In this document: positions 5,897 to 7,454 of the stretch, piece by piece
Numbering within the stretch: the stretch's first letter is position 1
Layout: every line of letters begins with the position of its first letter
NCBI GenBank assembly: GCA_030824255.1
Contig: JAVBYB010000054.1
Location: 1-7,454 of the forward strand
Length of the DNA: 7,454 nt
Source of the DNA: a bacterium
Lineage (GTDB): Bacteria; Pseudomonadota; Alphaproteobacteria; Caulobacterales; Hyphomonadaceae
Direction: 5' to 3'
Notes under the pieces: model-generated
Told to the model about the DNA's origin: nothing
The model's input: the letters and a program-made list of their open reading frames with translations, nothing else
Database searches by the model: none
Translations under genes and position numbers: made by a program

Positions 5897-7454
5897 ATGA
5901 CTCGCAGGCGCCATCGGGAAGACAGCTTGCAATCCGACCTGAAAAATCCTGACGAGATTCTGGCCGAGGTTTTCGGTCACTCTGCCTTTCGTGGGCAGCA
6001 GGGCGACGTTGTACGTCACGTTACGGCGGGTGGAGACGCCGTGGTTCTATTCCCCACGGGCGCCGGCAAGTCGGTGTGCTACCAGGTTCCGGCGCTGTGC
6101 CGGCCGGGCGTCGCCATCATCGTCTCGCCGCTGATTGCCCTTATGCGCGATCAGGTGGAGGCGCTGAAACAGGCTGGCGTTCCCGCGGCGATGCTGAACT
6201 CCTCACTCAATGCCGACGAGGCCCGCGAAGTACGTGATGATCTGCGCGCGGATCGCCTCAAGCTTCTTTACGTCGCACCGGAGCGTCTGGTGTCGTCAGG
6301 CTTCCAGCAGATGCTGCAGGATGCGCATATCAGCCTCTTCGCGATCGATGAGGCGCACTGCGTCTCGCAATGGGGTCATGACTTCCGGCCCGAGTATCGC
6401 GAGCTCTCCCACATCGCCGGAAACTTCCCCGGCGTGCCACGCATGGCGCTGACGGCGACGGCTGATCCTGCGACGCGCGCCGACATCATCGAGCGCCTGG
6501 GCCTGCGCGATGCGAGAGTATTCTCATCCAGCTTCGACCGTCCCAACATCTCCTACACCATCGTGCAGCGGCAGAAGGGCAGGGAACAGCTTCTGGATTT
6601 CCTCTCCACACGGCGTGGCGAGAGCGGCATCGTCTACTGCCTGTCGCGCAAGAAGGTCGAGGAGACGTCTGCCTGGTTGAACGAGCAGGGCGTGCGCGCG
6701 TTGCCCTATCATGCGGGCATGGAAAGCAGTCACCGCTCGCGCAACCAGGACGCGTTCATCAACGAGGATGGCGTGGTCGTCGTCGCCACCGTCGCCTTCG
6801 GCATGGGCATCGACAAGCCTGACGTGCGCTTTGTGGCTCATCTCGATATGCCGGGCTCCGTCGAAGCCTACTATCAGGAAACCGGACGCGCGGGACGCGA
6901 TGGCGATCCGTCCGCTGCGTGGATGGCCTATGGCATGAGCGATGTCGTGCTCCGCCGCCGCATGATCGATGAGGGCAATGCGCCGAACGAGGTGAAGCGC
7001 GTCGAGCGCGAGAAGCTGAACGCGCTGCTCAATATCTGCGAAACAACTGCCTGTCGGCGCCAGACGATTCTTGCGTGGTTCGGCGAGAGCCATCCCGGCA
7101 ATTGCGGAAACTGCGATAATTGCAGCAATCCGGTCGATACATGGGATGGTACGGAAGCCGCCATCAAGGCGATGTCCGCCATCTATCGCACGGGTGAACG
7201 TTTCGGCGTGATGCATCTTGTCGATGTGCTTGTGGGCAAGGAGACCGAGAAGGTCATGCGCATGGGCCACGAAAAGCTGCAGGTGTTCGGCAAGGGCGCC
7301 GATGTCGATGCGAAGACGTGGCAGTCCGTCATGCGGCAGATCTCGGCGGCGGGGTTGGTGAGCGTCGATTCCGAGCATGGCGGCTTGAGTCTCACCGAAG
7401 AAGCGCGGCCTGTGTTGCGCGGCGAGCGCAAGATCACGCTGCGCCGGGATCGCA
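5897..7454 (+). CDS. recQ: ATP-dependent DNA helicase RecQ (3' end beyond window)
   Basis: RecQ is a 3'-to-5' superfamily 2 helicase for recombination repair and stalled-fork processing. The 519 codons visible cover the helicase core and most of the RQC region. Motif 0 is FRGQQ (31-35), Walker A is TGAGKS (54-59) and Walker B is DEAH (151-154). The aromatic-rich loop [11 protein letters not shown] (157-167), motif III LTATA (185-189) and DRPNI (214-218) follow. Motif V is [10 protein letters not shown] (301-310) and motif VI is [10 protein letters not shown] (327-336). Zinc ligands are Cys386, Cys403, Cys406 and Cys409, followed by the winged-helix part from about 415. The frame is open at the right edge, so an HRDC domain, present in many RecQ proteins (about 600 aa), cannot be judged. 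The ATG at 5897 is the only in-frame ATG after the stop at 5822-5824; it has only a weak GCGAAG ribosome site. It is divergent from the cytochrome pair. Confidence 0.97.
   Translation, partial: MTRRRHREDSLQSDLKNPDEILAEVFGHSAFRGQQGDVVRHVTAGGDAVVLFPTGAGKSVCYQVPALCRPGVAIIVSPLIALMRDQVEALKQAGVPAAMLNSSLNADEAREVRDDLRADRLKLLYVAPERLVSSGFQQMLQDAHISLFAIDEAHCVSQWGHDFRPEYRELSHIAGNFPGVPRMALTATADPATRADIIERLGLRDARVFSSSFDRPNISYTIVQRQKGREQLLDFLSTRRGESGIVYCLSRKKVEETSAWLNEQGVRALPYHAGMESSHRSRNQDAFINEDGVVVVATVAFGMGIDKPDVRFVAHLDMPGSVEAYYQETGRAGRDGDPSAAWMAYGMSDVVLRRRMIDEGNAPNEVKRVEREKLNALLNICETTACRRQTILAWFGESHPGNCGNCDNCSNPVDTWDGTEAAIKAMSAIYRTGERFGVMHLVDVLVGKETEKVMRMGHEKLQVFGKGADVDAKTWQSVMRQISAAGLVSVDSEHGGLSLTEEARPVLRGERKITLRRDR

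Noticed and set aside
5866..5952. A 28-codon plus-strand frame overlapping the recQ start (a possible leader peptide)
   Set aside because: It has no clear ribosome site, is out of frame with recQ, and shows no attenuator-like structure or biased residue run.
6524..7378. A 284-codon minus-strand frame inside recQ
   Set aside because: It lies opposite conserved RecQ motifs and its translation shows no domain; it is a shadow frame.

Overview
This 7.45 kb, GC-rich window looks like a chromosomal housekeeping segment of an alphaproteobacterium, most likely from the Caulobacterales/Hyphomonadaceae side of the class. The reasons are a transketolase and GAPDH gene beside a zauP-like/zapA pair (an arrangement I associate with alphaproteobacteria), strong G/C third-position bias, GTG starts and GANTC sites. 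The lineage call is inference. Nothing in the window looks like a mobile element, phage, CRISPR array, tRNA or rRNA.

Layout. Positions 1-3727 are all minus strand: transketolase (tkt), then a 179-bp gap holding two inverted repeats, then glyceraldehyde-3-phosphate dehydrogenase (gap), then a 176-aa protein resembling DUF6173, translationally coupled to gap. A last minus-strand gene may begin at position 4 and leave the window; by gene-order habit this could be pgk, but only four bases are visible. Divergently, on the plus strand, come a 95-aa coiled-coil protein (ZauP/DUF4164 type) and ZapA, two Z-ring-associated proteins. ZapA ends only 12 bp from a convergent minus-strand pair made of a lipid-anchored cytochrome c' and a b561-type membrane cytochrome b. 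Divergent from the cytochromes is recQ on the plus strand, cut by the window end after 519 codons.

How they work together. Tkt and Gap serve the pentose phosphate and lower glycolytic/gluconeogenic pathways. ZauP and ZapA would form a coiled-coil module that organises FtsZ. The two cytochromes plausibly form a small quinol-to-haem-c or gas-binding electron-transfer unit: the haem c protein is predicted to be tethered by lipid and its b-type partner lies in the inner membrane. RecQ is a DNA-repair helicase with no evident link to its neighbours.

I do not see a convincing undescribed defence or mobile system. The points most worth a second look are a perfect 10-bp RNA hairpin just inside the cytochrome b reading frame, the distal-tyrosine lipoprotein form of cytochrome c', the uncharacterised gene coupled to gap through a TAGTG stop/start overlap (the same junction recurs in the cytochrome pair), and the dyads between tkt and gap.
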